36,101 bases of DNA from Patescibacteria group bacterium. Its GTDB lineage: Bacteria > Patescibacteriota > Patescibacteriia > UBA2591 > JAQUPP01. The stretch lies in contig JAQUOF010000005.1 in assembly GCA_028717225.1 (NCBI GenBank), positions 1 through 36,101 on the forward strand, given 5' to 3'. Under the pieces are notes generated by a model that saw only the letters and a program-made list of their open reading frames with translations, was not told where the DNA came from and searched no databases. A program made the position numbers and the translations under genes. This document shows, piece after piece, positions 24,943 through 33,489 of the stretch. Within the stretch, counting starts at the first letter, position 1. Each line of letters begins with the position of its first letter.

Positions 24943-27900
24943 CTATCTCGCAGCTAAAAATTTCGGCGTGACTAAATTTTCGGCAAAATCAGAAATTGTT
25001 CCGCCATCAGAATAAGTTTCGGCTTTGGAAATAATCATTACCGGCGCTTTGCTGTAACCATTATTGGTTAAAGCCTTGGCGGATAATTTATATTTCTTGC
25101 CGCCTTGAATCAGATAAATTTGAGAAGTTCCCGTATATTTAACCAATGTTCCGTTCGGATGTTTGGTTGTGGAGTCAATCGTATCACCCAAAGGATAATT
25201 GAATTTGGATAATAAATCATCCGGCACCCAAGTCACCAATTTCCATTTTGGATCATTGAAAAGTTTCTGATAAACAGCCGAGGATTTAACCGGTCTTAAT
25301 TTACCATCGGAAACCATGAATACCGCCGTAGCGTTCAAACCGTGAAGCGACGTAGTCTTGCCTCGGAATAATGAACCGTCGCGGAATATCATTGCCAAGC
25401 CTTCCGGATATTTTGCCAATTCTTCAGGAGTAACCTTCTTGACTGTTGAAAAATCAGACGGGAAACCCCAAGAATGATAAACATTATAATGCGGGAAGAC
25501 ATGGCTCTCGCCGTCTAAAATCATATAAACCGCGGTTTTCCGAGTAGTACAAGTCGGACAAATTACCAAATCTCTATTTTTAAGATTATAAGTAATAATG
25601 TCAGCCTCTTCTGATTCAGAAATAATTATTGAAGAAATTATTGAGGAGAGATTGAAATTATTATCTCTAAACCGAGCATAGACTGCTTTTTCTCCCTTGC
25701 CGATTGGCAATAACCAAGAACGAGTAGCTTGATATGGTTCCCAATTAATATTCGCGAAATCAGACGTATTGCTAATCATCATTTCCGTAGCGCCGGTAGC
25801 ATTAATCGTCAAGACGATATTTCTTAAAGTGGTTTTTGCTGCGCCGTTATTTATCTTTAAAGATAAATTTGTCGGGCCGACTATGCCGGCATTGCCGCTG
25901 CCACCCGTGCTTCCGCCTGTTGGCGTATCACCACCATCATCATCATCCTCTTCGCCGGCCGTAACAAATTTGCCTCCGGTAATACCGCCCGGCGTAAAGT
26001 GATTCGTGGTGACAATTATTACATTATTAGTCGCATCGCGAACAACTGATTTATAATTTTCCCATGTGTTTGTGGTATCATCAAAATACTTTGGCGTAAT
26101 ATCTTCCTCTGTATATCCGTTATCAGTAATTAAATCCGGATCATAAGGGAAAGTAATTTTTACATCGCTGTCAAACTGAGTAATTTCTTGACCATTGGAA
26201 TCTTTGGCCACAAAATCATAGTTAACGCCAAGCGGTTTATCTTTAGCATCCGGTTTAACCGACACCGTAGTTTGATTTTCCTCGCCAACAGTTGGTGTAA
26301 TGGTTACGGTAACCGTGCCGCTGCTGGCCAAAGCGCCTGCCGGAATTTCAAGTTTTAAACCATTTGTAAGTTCAATAGTTTTACTATCAGTAGCGCTAAA
26401 AGTTGTGGTCTTTGATTCAGGAACAGCAACGCCTGTCGTAACAAGAGTTAAATTTTGGGTTTGAGCGCCAACCACAGTTACAACTTCAGTCGCAGCGCTT
26501 TCATAAAGAATTCCATCAATTTTGGCCGTGGCTTTAACATTCCATGTTTCTCCGGATTTAACTTTTAAAGTATAAGTTCCGTCCGAAGCCATTGTGCCGG
26601 TTCCTTTATCATCAGACCAAGCTTGTATCATAGCCTGTTCTTTGGTCCCGTCCAAGGTAACTTCACCTGTAATAGTGGCATCTGATAAACTGAATTGAAG
26701 ATCCTTGCCGGTTACATTGGTATCACCAACCGTCACGCTAAGCAAAGGCGGGTTAATTAAATCTCTTGCATCCCAAGGCGGAATACCGGCGCCAATTTTG
26801 AAAGTGCCGCTGGTAGTATTTAAAGTATAAGTGCCATCATTGCTCGTAAAAGTACCAACACCCAAACCGCCCGGACCCTTAAAATCATCCTTGGTTGTTT
26901 CATCACCAAAATCAGCATAGACCCAAACACCAGCCATACCAACATCATCCGGATCGGTAATTGTACCGCTGATTGTTTTATCAAGTTTTTTAAGTTGGAA
27001 ATTGCGAGTAATTGTTTCTTCGGCAGCAACCACTGATTTTACATCTTCGGCTACTATTTTATATTTATCGTTATCATCTCCGAAATTCATCATCGGATCA
27101 ATGAAGGCGTCAATATACCAATTGCCTGCTGAAACTTTTAATGAATATTTATCCGTAACGCTGTTTGGAGCAAATTCTGTTTGCGACCAGCCGCCATTTT
27201 CTTTATCACCATTGATAAAAGCGCGAACTCCGGTCACAACCGTATCTGTTCCAGCAGTATAAGAACCGTCATCATTGGTATCAAGATAAAATTTACCTTC
27301 AATCGTGGCATTATTCGGCGCCACCACCAAATCAATTTCTTTGCATCCGGTTGTTGCGTCAGTGCAAGTATCATCTTCGCCGACAACAACAGTCTCAGTC
27401 GCAACTAAAGTATATTTGGAACCCGGAGGCGTATTTAAACCTAATTCATAACTGCCAAGCGGAACTTTAATTTCAGTATAGCCATTGGCTAATCCTCCGC
27501 CGGCAAAACCGCCCTTATCCATACCGGCTCCCATTGCTCCGCCGCCGCTGCCTGCCGTACCACCGGTTCCCGCGTCGCCGCTTCCGCCTTGCATCATCGC
27601 CGGATTACCGAAATCAATAAAATCATTAACTGTCGGATCAGTATCTTTAACCCAAACTCCGCCCCAAATATCAGAAATACGATCGCCATCAGCATCAACT
27701 ATATTTACTTTTAATAACCCGTCGGCTAATTTTAATAAGAAATCATTATTATCCGAAGTTTGATTGGCGGTTATTGTTACTTGTTGCGGACCGCCTTGAT
27801 AAATATATTGAGTTGACATTGGCATAATCATTACGCCCCAATTTCCTTCACTGACTATTAAATCAAATCTGCCGGTATTGGAATCGGTTTGTGTATTAGC

Positions 27901-30900
27901 CCAACCCGGTCCGTTCATTTGCCAAGCATTAACCATTACATTGCCAACCGCATTACCGGCTGAATCCGTAACAGTTCCTTTAATATGTGAATTTTTCGCT
28001 GTCAAAATAAGCGTACCTGCATCAGTGGTTTGAGTAGAAATGGCTTTAATTTTAACCGGAGCAGAACCGCCATAACTCTGGCCTTGTTCACCCCAATTTG
28101 GATTAGCCACTAAATCATAGGTACCGGCCGGAACTTTAAAAGTAAAACGTCCATCAGAATCAGTATTGGCACCATTGCCTCCACCCATCATACCGCCGCT
28201 ATTGGCCATTACCCAAGAATTGGCAATTGCCGTAGCTCCGGTTGGATCTTTAACCAAACCGGTAATAATAGCATCAGCCACTTTAACTTCAAAATCTAAT
28301 CCAACATCAAGAATAGTTGCGCCTCCCGGACATGTTCCTACTGTACCGCGGCATTCCGTGCTACTATCTTCAGTAAAAGTAATTTTCTTTTGCGGTTCAT
28401 TGTAAACCCAATCCGGCTGACCCATATTCCAGTCAGGATTCACTCCCAACCACCAGCCGCCACCGGCAAGTTTTAAAGTATATGTACCATTTGCATCAGT
28501 TAATGTTTCAAAAAATCCACCACCCATATCGCGATTAGCTTGAACGCGAGCATTGGCTACTACCGCACCGCTGCCCTTTTTAGTTACCGTGCCGGTTAAA
28601 GTTTTTGTTGGAGTGGTTAAATTAATTAAATTATTCGCCTGAGTCACATTTGCTAATTTAACCGTGCCTACGTCATTAACAATATCAACAGTCAAACCAC
28701 TTGGTTGAATCCAAGCTTTATCGCCGCCCGAAGGCAAATTAATTTCCATAGATAATCCGGTTGCATTAGTCAAGCCGCCGATTCGGAAATAACCCTGATC
28801 ATCAGTTGAAGCGCCGCCCTGATTTTGCCACATTTGATCATGAATCATAATCCAAGACCATTGAACCGGTTGATCATCTGCGGTTCCGGCAACACCGTCC
28901 ACACCCGGATTCATTACTCTTCCTGTAACTTGCGGCGTGCCAAGAATAAGTTTTCCATCAGTTCCATAAGTCGTGCCTAAATCTAAACTTGCCGTTCCGG
29001 CTGCCACAGCGGAAGAAATTGTAATATTAGAATATTTTTTTGTTGAATAATTGCGATAAACAGCCTGTTCTTCGGCCGAGCCCCAACGCGGAGCTTCAAT
29101 TTCTAAAGCATAAGTTCCGGCAGCTACACCGCCAAAAGAGAATTGGCCGTTTTGATTAGTATTTGTACCATACCAACCACCCGTAGTACCACCCTGCATT
29201 GGTCCTTCAATATGAAAATTAATCCAAGCATTGGCCACGGTTGTGCTGGTATTTGGAATAACAACCGTACCGGTAATATTCGGAGTGCTTAAAATTATGT
29301 TTTTTCTTCTGCTTGATTGAGAACTGGTAACAGTAACATTTTGAACAAGTTTTCTCCCGCAAGTAATATTTCCGCAACCATTCCAAGGATTTGCTTCTAT
29401 TTCATAAGTGCCAACTGCCACACCGCCAATAGCATAATTGCCGCTGGCATCTGTTTGCGACCATTGAGAACCGGACATTGAACCTTGTGATCGCATATTA
29501 ATGCCAACATTAGTTGCGCCAATATCAGGATAATTTATTGAATCATCGCATTCAGCTTGAGTCACATCTGAATTATCATCATGTTTTGGTTTGCAAACAC
29601 GACCGGTTAAACCATTAACTGACGGATCGCTTAATAAAACAAGTAAGCTATTATTAGCAATTGTTAAAGCAGTACCCGGATCTGTTGTTTCAGTAACAGT
29701 AGTGCCGGCAACATTTATTACCATGCCTTGCGGCGCGGCATAAAGACTGCCGTATTGAATATTAATATTTAAATCCCAGTTGCCTGTAGGAACATTTAAA
29801 CTGAATGTTCCGTCGCTTTGAGTGTTCGCGCCATAACACATACCCGGTATTTGATGAGGACAAAAATTAATCCAGGCTCCGCTTTGTCCAGTTGTCCCGG
29901 TTGGATCCTTAACCACACCGGTCACATTGGGCGCTGATAAAGTAAACGCATCATCATCAACACCATCAAGAGTATCAGCTTGATCTTTTAAATCATTAGA
30001 TGTAGTTGAAGTAATGGAAACGGAAAAATTTCCGCTGGCGCAAGCACTACCGCTTGCCGGTTGAATTTGAAGATTATAAGTACCAAGCGCCACGCCGCCA
30101 AGAGAGAAATTACCACTATCATCAGTATTTACGCCATACCAAGAACCATCTTTATTCATATTTATCCAAGCGCTTGTTGCTACGCCCCCGCATTTTACTT
30201 TTCCAAAAACATTTGGCAAAGCAAAAGTTTTGACTCCCAAATCAGTGATTTGCCCATCCGTAACATCAATGGCAAATTCCGCAGTTCTTGTTCTCGGATA
30301 ACTCCTGAAATCGCCGCTATATGGCGGCTCAAGTTCTAAAATATAATGGGTGCTATCTGTTGCTCCGCCAAAATAAGCCACGCCGTCAGCGTCAGCTTGA
30401 GCCCATTGTTGATAAGACCAATCCATAGTATGAAGACCGACACTGGCATAAGGCACCGGCAAACCCGGCTGAGGATTGCTTGCTGTAGGAGTATCACCTA
30501 AAGTACCAGGAGCCTTAATCGTTACCTTAACATTTTGAGCAGATAAATTAATATTAATGCCGGTCGCAGTTTGACCAGAAGTTAAACATTGAGTAGTTCT
30601 AACACTTTTGTATTGTAAAACCCTGTCTTGATAATCTTTGGGTCTGGCTTCAATTTCATAACATTGACTGCTGGTATCATTCGGGACATAAAGTTTCCAT
30701 GTTCCATTTGGACCGGTTGTTGTTCTTTGTTCATAATCCCATGTAAAAGGGCGCGCCACCACTTCTACGCCTTCCAGTAATGTTTCGCCACTTGGAGATT
30801 TAACTGTGCCCGAAAGAGTTGCTGTTCTAAAAGCTTGAGTGGTTAACTGCGTCACCGAACCAACCACAGCCGCTTGACTGCTTAATTTGGATGGCGCCAC

Positions 30901-31875
30901 ATAAGTCGCGCCGGCCGGTGTGCCGAATTGTATATTATAACTTCCCGTCGTATTTAAAACTAAAGCATATTTTCCATTAGAATGAGTTTCGCCCGGTACG
31001 ACATTTCCCATTTGTCCTGGTACGAAAGCTTCAACTTGAACCCTATCTATATCACTGGCTGTATCTGAAGTAAGATTGCCAATCAATACGGCTTGTGTAT
31101 TATTCCAAATCATAAACGGCCTGGAATTTGCTGAGAAACGGCGCGTATTTAAATCGCTAATCACCATGTCTACTTTGCCATTTAACCCTGTTGGAATTGT
31201 AGTGGTAAGCTCAGTAGTTGAAGCGGTTGCAGGAGTGGATGTTACACTTCCTCCATTAAAATTCCAAAAAATTTCTGTCGCATCAGTGGAGGTGGCAAAA
31301 TTAGAACCGATAATCGTTACTTCATCCCCGACATTGCCGCAAGGATAATTATAACAAGAATCGGAATCAATACTGTTGATTATATAATTAATAGTCGGAT
31401 CAATAGAAGGACCGACAACATCATTGGTCGTGAAATCTTCTATGGTTTGAGTTCCGGCTAAATTTTTAATATCTCCGGCTGTCATCTGCCAAGCTTGTCC
31501 TTCGGTTAATTTTAAATTTTTTAAACCATAAATTCTTAAACGATAGTCATTTTCACCCGCCTGAAAATTTTGAGTTGACATCTCGTAAGGACTGAATCTG
31601 CTTAATGTTCTGTCTGTTAGTCCCGCTCCTGTTTCAAAAATAAAATTACGCAAATCTGTCGCGTAATTGGTTGCACTTCCTAATTCGGTTGTTGAAGATG
31701 GATTTTGTTCTATGGAAAATTCTCTATTAAATGTAATTTCCGCAGAAGTTGTTGAAACCGTAATACCAGTCACGGCTATTGGTGCTAATGCACCCGCTAA
31801 TGTGGGCAGTCCCATTGACCACATAATAGTGGTAACTGTTACGAAAATTGAAAAAAACTTTTTTGTGTTGTTCAT
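24943..31875 (-). CDS. giant secreted surface protein with carboxypeptidase-regulatory-like repeats
   Basis: The 2310-residue protein has a signal peptide (1-30, ending near LAGALA). An Ig-like domain (about 32-150) and an IPT/TIG-like domain (about 165-260) follow. About a dozen carboxypeptidase-regulatory-like beta repeats fill 265-1815, each with a pattern like TDxxGxFxxGGVxxGTYxLE. Many repeats also carry an [AS]W[IV] strand (SAWINM, GAWINF, NAWINF, SWIMIH, NSWVMAN). A Gly/Met-rich loop lies near 1425-1460. A ZU5-like domain (about 1818-1965, LKLEIPAGAL) is followed by an acidic linker (GEEDDDDGGD). The last 205 residues hold three copies of a module (GTLVKYTGTSQIYLIQGGKK) also found once in the protein at 5541-7133. 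It probably forms a long extracellular fibre; attachment through the C-terminal modules is inference. Confidence 0.85.
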   Translation of the reverse strand: MNNTKKFFSIFVTVTTIMWSMGLPTLAGALAPIAVTGITVSTTSAEITFNREFSIEQNPSSTTELGSATNYATDLRNFIFETGAGLTDRTLSRFSPYEMSTQNFQAGENDYRLRIYGLKNLKLTEGQAWQMTAGDIKNLAGTQTIEDFTTNDVVGPSIDPTINYIINSIDSDSCYNYPCGNVGDEVTIIGSNFATSTDATEIFWNFNGGSVTSTPATASTTELTTTIPTGLNGKVDMVISDLNTRRFSANSRPFMIWNNTQAVLIGNLTSDTASDIDRVQVEAFVPGQMGNVVPGETHSNGKYALVLNTTGSYNIQFGTPAGATYVAPSKLSSQAAVVGSVTQLTTQAFRTATLSGTVKSPSGETLLEGVEVVARPFTWDYEQRTTTGPNGTWKLYVPNDTSSQCYEIEARPKDYQDRVLQYKSVRTTQCLTSGQTATGININLSAQNVKVTIKAPGTLGDTPTASNPQPGLPVPYASVGLHTMDWSYQQWAQADADGVAYFGGATDSTHYILELEPPYSGDFRSYPRTRTAEFAIDVTDGQITDLGVKTFALPNVFGKVKCGGVATSAWINMNKDGSWYGVNTDDSGNFSLGGVALGTYNLQIQPASGSACASGNFSVSITSTTSNDLKDQADTLDGVDDDAFTLSAPNVTGVVKDPTGTTGQSGAWINFCPHQIPGMCYGANTQSDGTFSLNVPTGNWDLNINIQYGSLYAAPQGMVINVAGTTVTETTDPGTALTIANNSLLVLLSDPSVNGLTGRVCKPKHDDNSDVTQAECDDSINYPDIGATNVGINMRSQGSMSGSQWSQTDASGNYAIGGVAVGTYEIEANPWNGCGNITCGRKLVQNVTVTSSQSSRRKNIILSTPNITGTVVIPNTSTTVANAWINFHIEGPMQGGTTGGWYGTNTNQNGQFSFGGVAAGTYALEIEAPRWGSAEEQAVYRNYSTKKYSNITISSAVAAGTASLDLGTTYGTDGKLILGTPQVTGRVMNPGVDGVAGTADDQPVQWSWIMIHDQMWQNQGGASTDDQGYFRIGGLTNATGLSMEINLPSGGDKAWIQPSGLTVDIVNDVGTVKLANVTQANNLINLTTPTKTLTGTVTKKGSGAVVANARVQANRDMGGGFFETLTDANGTYTLKLAGGGWWLGVNPDWNMGQPDWVYNEPQKKITFTEDSSTECRGTVGTCPGGATILDVGLDFEVKVADAIITGLVKDPTGATAIANSWVMANSGGMMGGGNGANTDSDGRFTFKVPAGTYDLVANPNWGEQGQSYGGSAPVKIKAISTQTTDAGTLILTAKNSHIKGTVTDSAGNAVGNVMVNAWQMNGPGWANTQTDSNTGRFDLIVSEGNWGVMIMPMSTQYIYQGGPQQVTITANQTSDNNDFLLKLADGLLKVNIVDADGDRISDIWGGVWVKDTDPTVNDFIDFGNPAMMQGGSGDAGTGGTAGSGGGAMGAGMDKGGFAGGGLANGYTEIKVPLGSYELGLNTPPGSKYTLVATETVVVGEDDTCTDATTGCKEIDLVVAPNNATIEGKFYLDTNDDGSYTAGTDTVVTGVRAFINGDKENGGWSQTEFAPNSVTDKYSLKVSAGNWYIDAFIDPMMNFGDDNDKYKIVAEDVKSVVAAEETITRNFQLKKLDKTISGTITDPDDVGMAGVWVYADFGDETTKDDFKGPGGLGVGTFTSNDGTYTLNTTSGTFKIGAGIPPWDARDLINPPLLSVTVGDTNVTGKDLQFSLSDATITGEVTLDGTKEQAMIQAWSDDKGTGTMASDGTYTLKVKSGETWNVKATAKIDGILYESAATEVVTVVGAQTQNLTLVTTGVAVPESKTTTFSATDSKTIELTNGLKLEIPAGALASSGTVTVTITPTVGEENQTTVSVKPDAKDKPLGVNYDFVAKDSNGQEITQFDSDVKITFPYDPDLITDNGYTEEDITPKYFDDTTNTWENYKSVVRDATNNVIIVTTNHFTPGGITGGKFVTAGEEDDDDGGDTPTGGSTGGSGNAGIVGPTNLSLKINNGAAKTTLRNIVLTINATGATEMMISNTSDFANINWEPYQATRSWLLPIGKGEKAVYARFRDNNFNLSSIISSIIISESEEADIITYNLKNRDLVICPTCTTRKTAVYMILDGESHVFPHYNVYHSWGFPSDFSTVKKVTPEELAKYPEGLAMIFRDGSLFRGKTTSLHGLNATAVFMVSDGKLRPVKSSAVYQKLFNDPKWKLVTWVPDDLLSKFNYPLGDTIDSTTKHPNGTLVKYTGTSQIYLIQGGKKYKLSAKALTNNGYSKAPVMIISKAETYSDGGTISDFAENLVTPKFLAAR

Positions 31876-32085
31876 AGTTTTTCTAAAAAATAAATTTAAT
31901 AAAAATATATTTAAAATTTCTAATTAGTAAAAACTCCCCCCTGTCTAAATGGTCTTATTTTAATTTGCGAGTAAACGGAAGAAAAAGCAAACTAATTTTG
32001 CTTTTCTAAAAAAATATAAGATTTAATGTTCTTTTATTATAACACTTTAAAAAATGAAAGGGTGGGGATGGTTGTGGATAACTTC

Positions 32086-32141
32086 CAAGGTTATCAAAAA
32101 TTGCGAGTTTAAAAAACAAAGCAATTTTTGCTATAACCTTG
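32086..32141. repeat. large imperfect hairpin in the divergent intergenic region
   Basis: CAAGGTTAT-CAAAAATTGC (32086-32104) pairs with 32121-32141 over 19 bp, interrupted only by a 2-base bulge, around a 16-base A-rich loop. Neither neighbouring gene ends here, so it is not a terminator for a known transcript. It could be a palindromic element or a structured leader of an unannotated RNA. Confidence 0.6.
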
Positions 32142-32158
32142 AGAACCTCGTCCTAAAA

Positions 32159-32189
32159 ATTTCTAATTTCTAAGTCCTAATTTCTAAAC
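32159..32189. repeat. degenerate TTTCTAA simple repeat
   Basis: ATTTCTAA-type units occur three times in 30 bases and continue in decayed form to about 32234. This looks like simple-sequence expansion in non-coding DNA. Confidence 0.45.
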
Positions 32190-32241
32190 AAATCCAAAAT
32201 TAAAAATTCAAATGTTCTAAATTTCAGATTCTAATTGAGCC

Positions 32242-32269
32242 TTGACAGAAATTTTGAATATGCTATTGT
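32242..32269 (+). promoter_or_regulatory. promoter of the Lrp/AsnC-like gene
   Basis: A perfect TTGACA (32242-32247) is followed after 16 bases by TATTGT (32264-32269), preceded by TGC as an extended -10. The predicted leader is about 42 bases and ends in the strong AAGGAGGAG ribosome-binding site. Confidence 0.65.
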
Positions 32270-32317
32270 TATAAACAATTATTATTGGACTAAAAAAAAT
32301 AATAAAAAGGAGGAGAA

Positions 32318-32560
32318 ATGAAAGTGGGAGCCTATGTATTAATCAAGGTACAACGCCAAGATGCGTCTGATGTAGCACTGGAAATATTGTTTACATTACG
32401 CGTGTATAAGAAAGTAGTTAAAGCACATGTAGTAACAGGTATGTATGATGTCATTGCAAATATCGAAGGTGATGATATAAAAGATTTGGGGGATACGGTA
32501 GTTCAAATTCACGATTTGAAAGGTGTGCGTTCAACTGTTACGTGTATCGTAGCAGCATAG
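32318..32560 (+). CDS. stand-alone Lrp/AsnC effector-binding (RAM) domain protein
   Basis: The 80-residue protein is the ligand-binding half of an Lrp/AsnC regulator without the DNA-binding helix-turn-helix. The alpha-beta ferredoxin-like pattern is clear: a first strand (GAYVLIKVQ), a helix, KVVKAHVVTGMYDVIANIEG, and a last strand (GVRSTVTCIVA). Such small proteins usually bind an amino acid and form ring-like oligomers, and may modulate full-length Lrp proteins; none is in this window. AAGGAGGAG lies 5 bases before the ATG. It is the only gene on the plus strand, with its own promoter and a shared terminator. Its valine codons are strikingly GTA-rich, which may point to a different expression level or origin. 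Confidence 0.9.
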   Translation: MKVGAYVLIKVQRQDASDVALEILFTLRVYKKVVKAHVVTGMYDVIANIEGDDIKDLGDTVVQIHDLKGVRSTVTCIVAA

Positions 32561-32581
32561 ATAGATAGAATTATATAAAAA

Positions 32582-32607
32582 AGCCCTACGATTTTATTCG
32601 TAGGGCT
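32582..32607. terminator. bidirectional terminator between convergent genes
   Basis: A perfect 10-bp stem (AGCCCTACGA / TCGTAGGGCT) with a 6-base loop has T-rich sequence on both sides: CTTTATTTTTA on the plus strand and TTTTTTATAT on the minus strand. It can end both the Lrp-like gene and the methyltransferase-like operon. Confidence 0.9.
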
Positions 32608-32629
32608 CTTTATTTTTATCCTTCACTTT

Positions 32630-33484
32630 TTACTTTTTTCTTAATTGATAAATTGTGTAGAATTTAGAAAAAGCTGGGTGTTTAACCGGCTCTTTTATTT
32701 TTTTAACAATTATAAAATATTTTTTAACCAGCCGGTCAAACATTTTTTCCGGCAGCATAGTAACGCGATGCGGCTGATTGTAAAAATCAAAAGTCATTAA
32801 ATCATATTCTTTTTGGGTGATTTCTTTATTTTTTAATTTTTCGCCCAAAAACAGATTAAATTTATTCATCTCGGTCGTGCATTCTTTCTTGTTGTAAAAT
32901 CGCGGATCTGAATAAGCGCAGCTTTCCCAAATATAAATTTTATTATTCAATGATTTGAAATAACCCGGCCGGTGCTTGCATTTTTCAATCACGCTTTCCG
33001 CGGTCTGCAGTATCGGACTCGCATTAGTAACAGTGATAATCAATTCTCCGCCCGATTTCAGAATAGTTTTCATTGCCTTAAAAAATTGTTCGTATAACTC
33101 AAGATTAACCAAATTATTGGTTACGGCATGGCCGATAACACAATCAAATGTTTTGGGAAGAAAATATTTTGTCGCTTCTGTCCAAAGACCGTTGATTATT
33201 TTTTCTTTGCTTTCTATTTTTCTTAAACCATTCATTGTTTCAACCATATTTTGGCTGAATTCTAAAAGTGTTACCTTGAATTTAATTTTTGCCAGGCAAT
33301 CCCGAATGGCCGGCGTACAGCCCAAAACTAAGGCCTTATTGCCTGATTTCTTTTTAATACTTTTTAAAATTTTAACGCAAGCGGCAATATGCTTTTTTGA
33401 CGGCACGAAAGGAGGCGGAATTTTAGCATAAGTTTGCGTATACCCTTCTTGCCACACTTTTTTATTTACTGCTTCTTTTTCCAT
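32630..33484 (-). CDS. class I SAM-dependent methyltransferase-like protein (second of a tandem pair)
   Basis: With the start at 33484 the protein has 284 residues. It has a Rossmann-type methyltransferase layout: strand 1 and motif I (ALVLGCTPAIRD), an acidic end of strand 2 (VTLLEFSQNM), motif IV area (FDCVIGHAVTNNL) and post-motif LKSGGELIITV. Motif I differs from the usual E/DxGxGxG because CTP replaces the glycine-rich end. It aligns along its whole length with the upstream neighbour (33490-34323), including the PPxxPSK segment before motif I and a KKYF ending, so the two are tandem paralogues. A longer start at 33517 would overlap the upstream gene by 28 bases; the ATG at 33484, 5 bases after the upstream stop, is preferred. 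Substrate unknown. Confidence 0.75.
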   Translation of the reverse strand: MEKEAVNKKVWQEGYTQTYAKIPPPFVPSKKHIAACVKILKSIKKKSGNKALVLGCTPAIRDCLAKIKFKVTLLEFSQNMVETMNGLRKIESKEKIINGLWTEATKYFLPKTFDCVIGHAVTNNLVNLELYEQFFKAMKTILKSGGELIITVTNASPILQTAESVIEKCKHRPGYFKSLNNKIYIWESCAYSDPRFYNKKECTTEMNKFNLFLGEKLKNKEITQKEYDLMTFDFYNQPHRVTMLPEKMFDRLVKKYFIIVKKIKEPVKHPAFSKFYTIYQLRKK

Positions 33485-33489
33485 ATTAA

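Larger units (their letters stand above)
31876..32317. other. 442-bp intergenic region between divergent genes
   Basis: This is the only divergent junction in the window. It holds a minus-strand TATAAT at 32036-32041, a possible -10 for the giant gene with a leader near 155 bases and a poor -35. A G-run (GGGGGGAG, minus strand 31934-31941) has no start codon near it. A single perfect DnaA-box-like TGTGGATAA lies at 32073-32081. A large hairpin is at 32086-32141, degenerate TTTCTAA repeats at 32159-32189, and the promoter of the plus-strand Lrp-like gene at 32242-32269. No open reading frame of note is seen. Confidence 0.6.

Noticed and set aside
32073-32081. DnaA box as evidence for a replication origin
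   Set aside because: Only one perfect 9-mer is seen, which is expected by chance fairly often in 36 kb counting both strands, and no dnaA, dnaN or box cluster is present.
32976-33431. 151-codon plus-strand reading frame opposite the methyltransferase-like gene
   Set aside because: It lies entirely antisense to a conserved paralogous gene; its hydrophobic composition is what the complement of Lys/Glu/Asn-rich coding gives.
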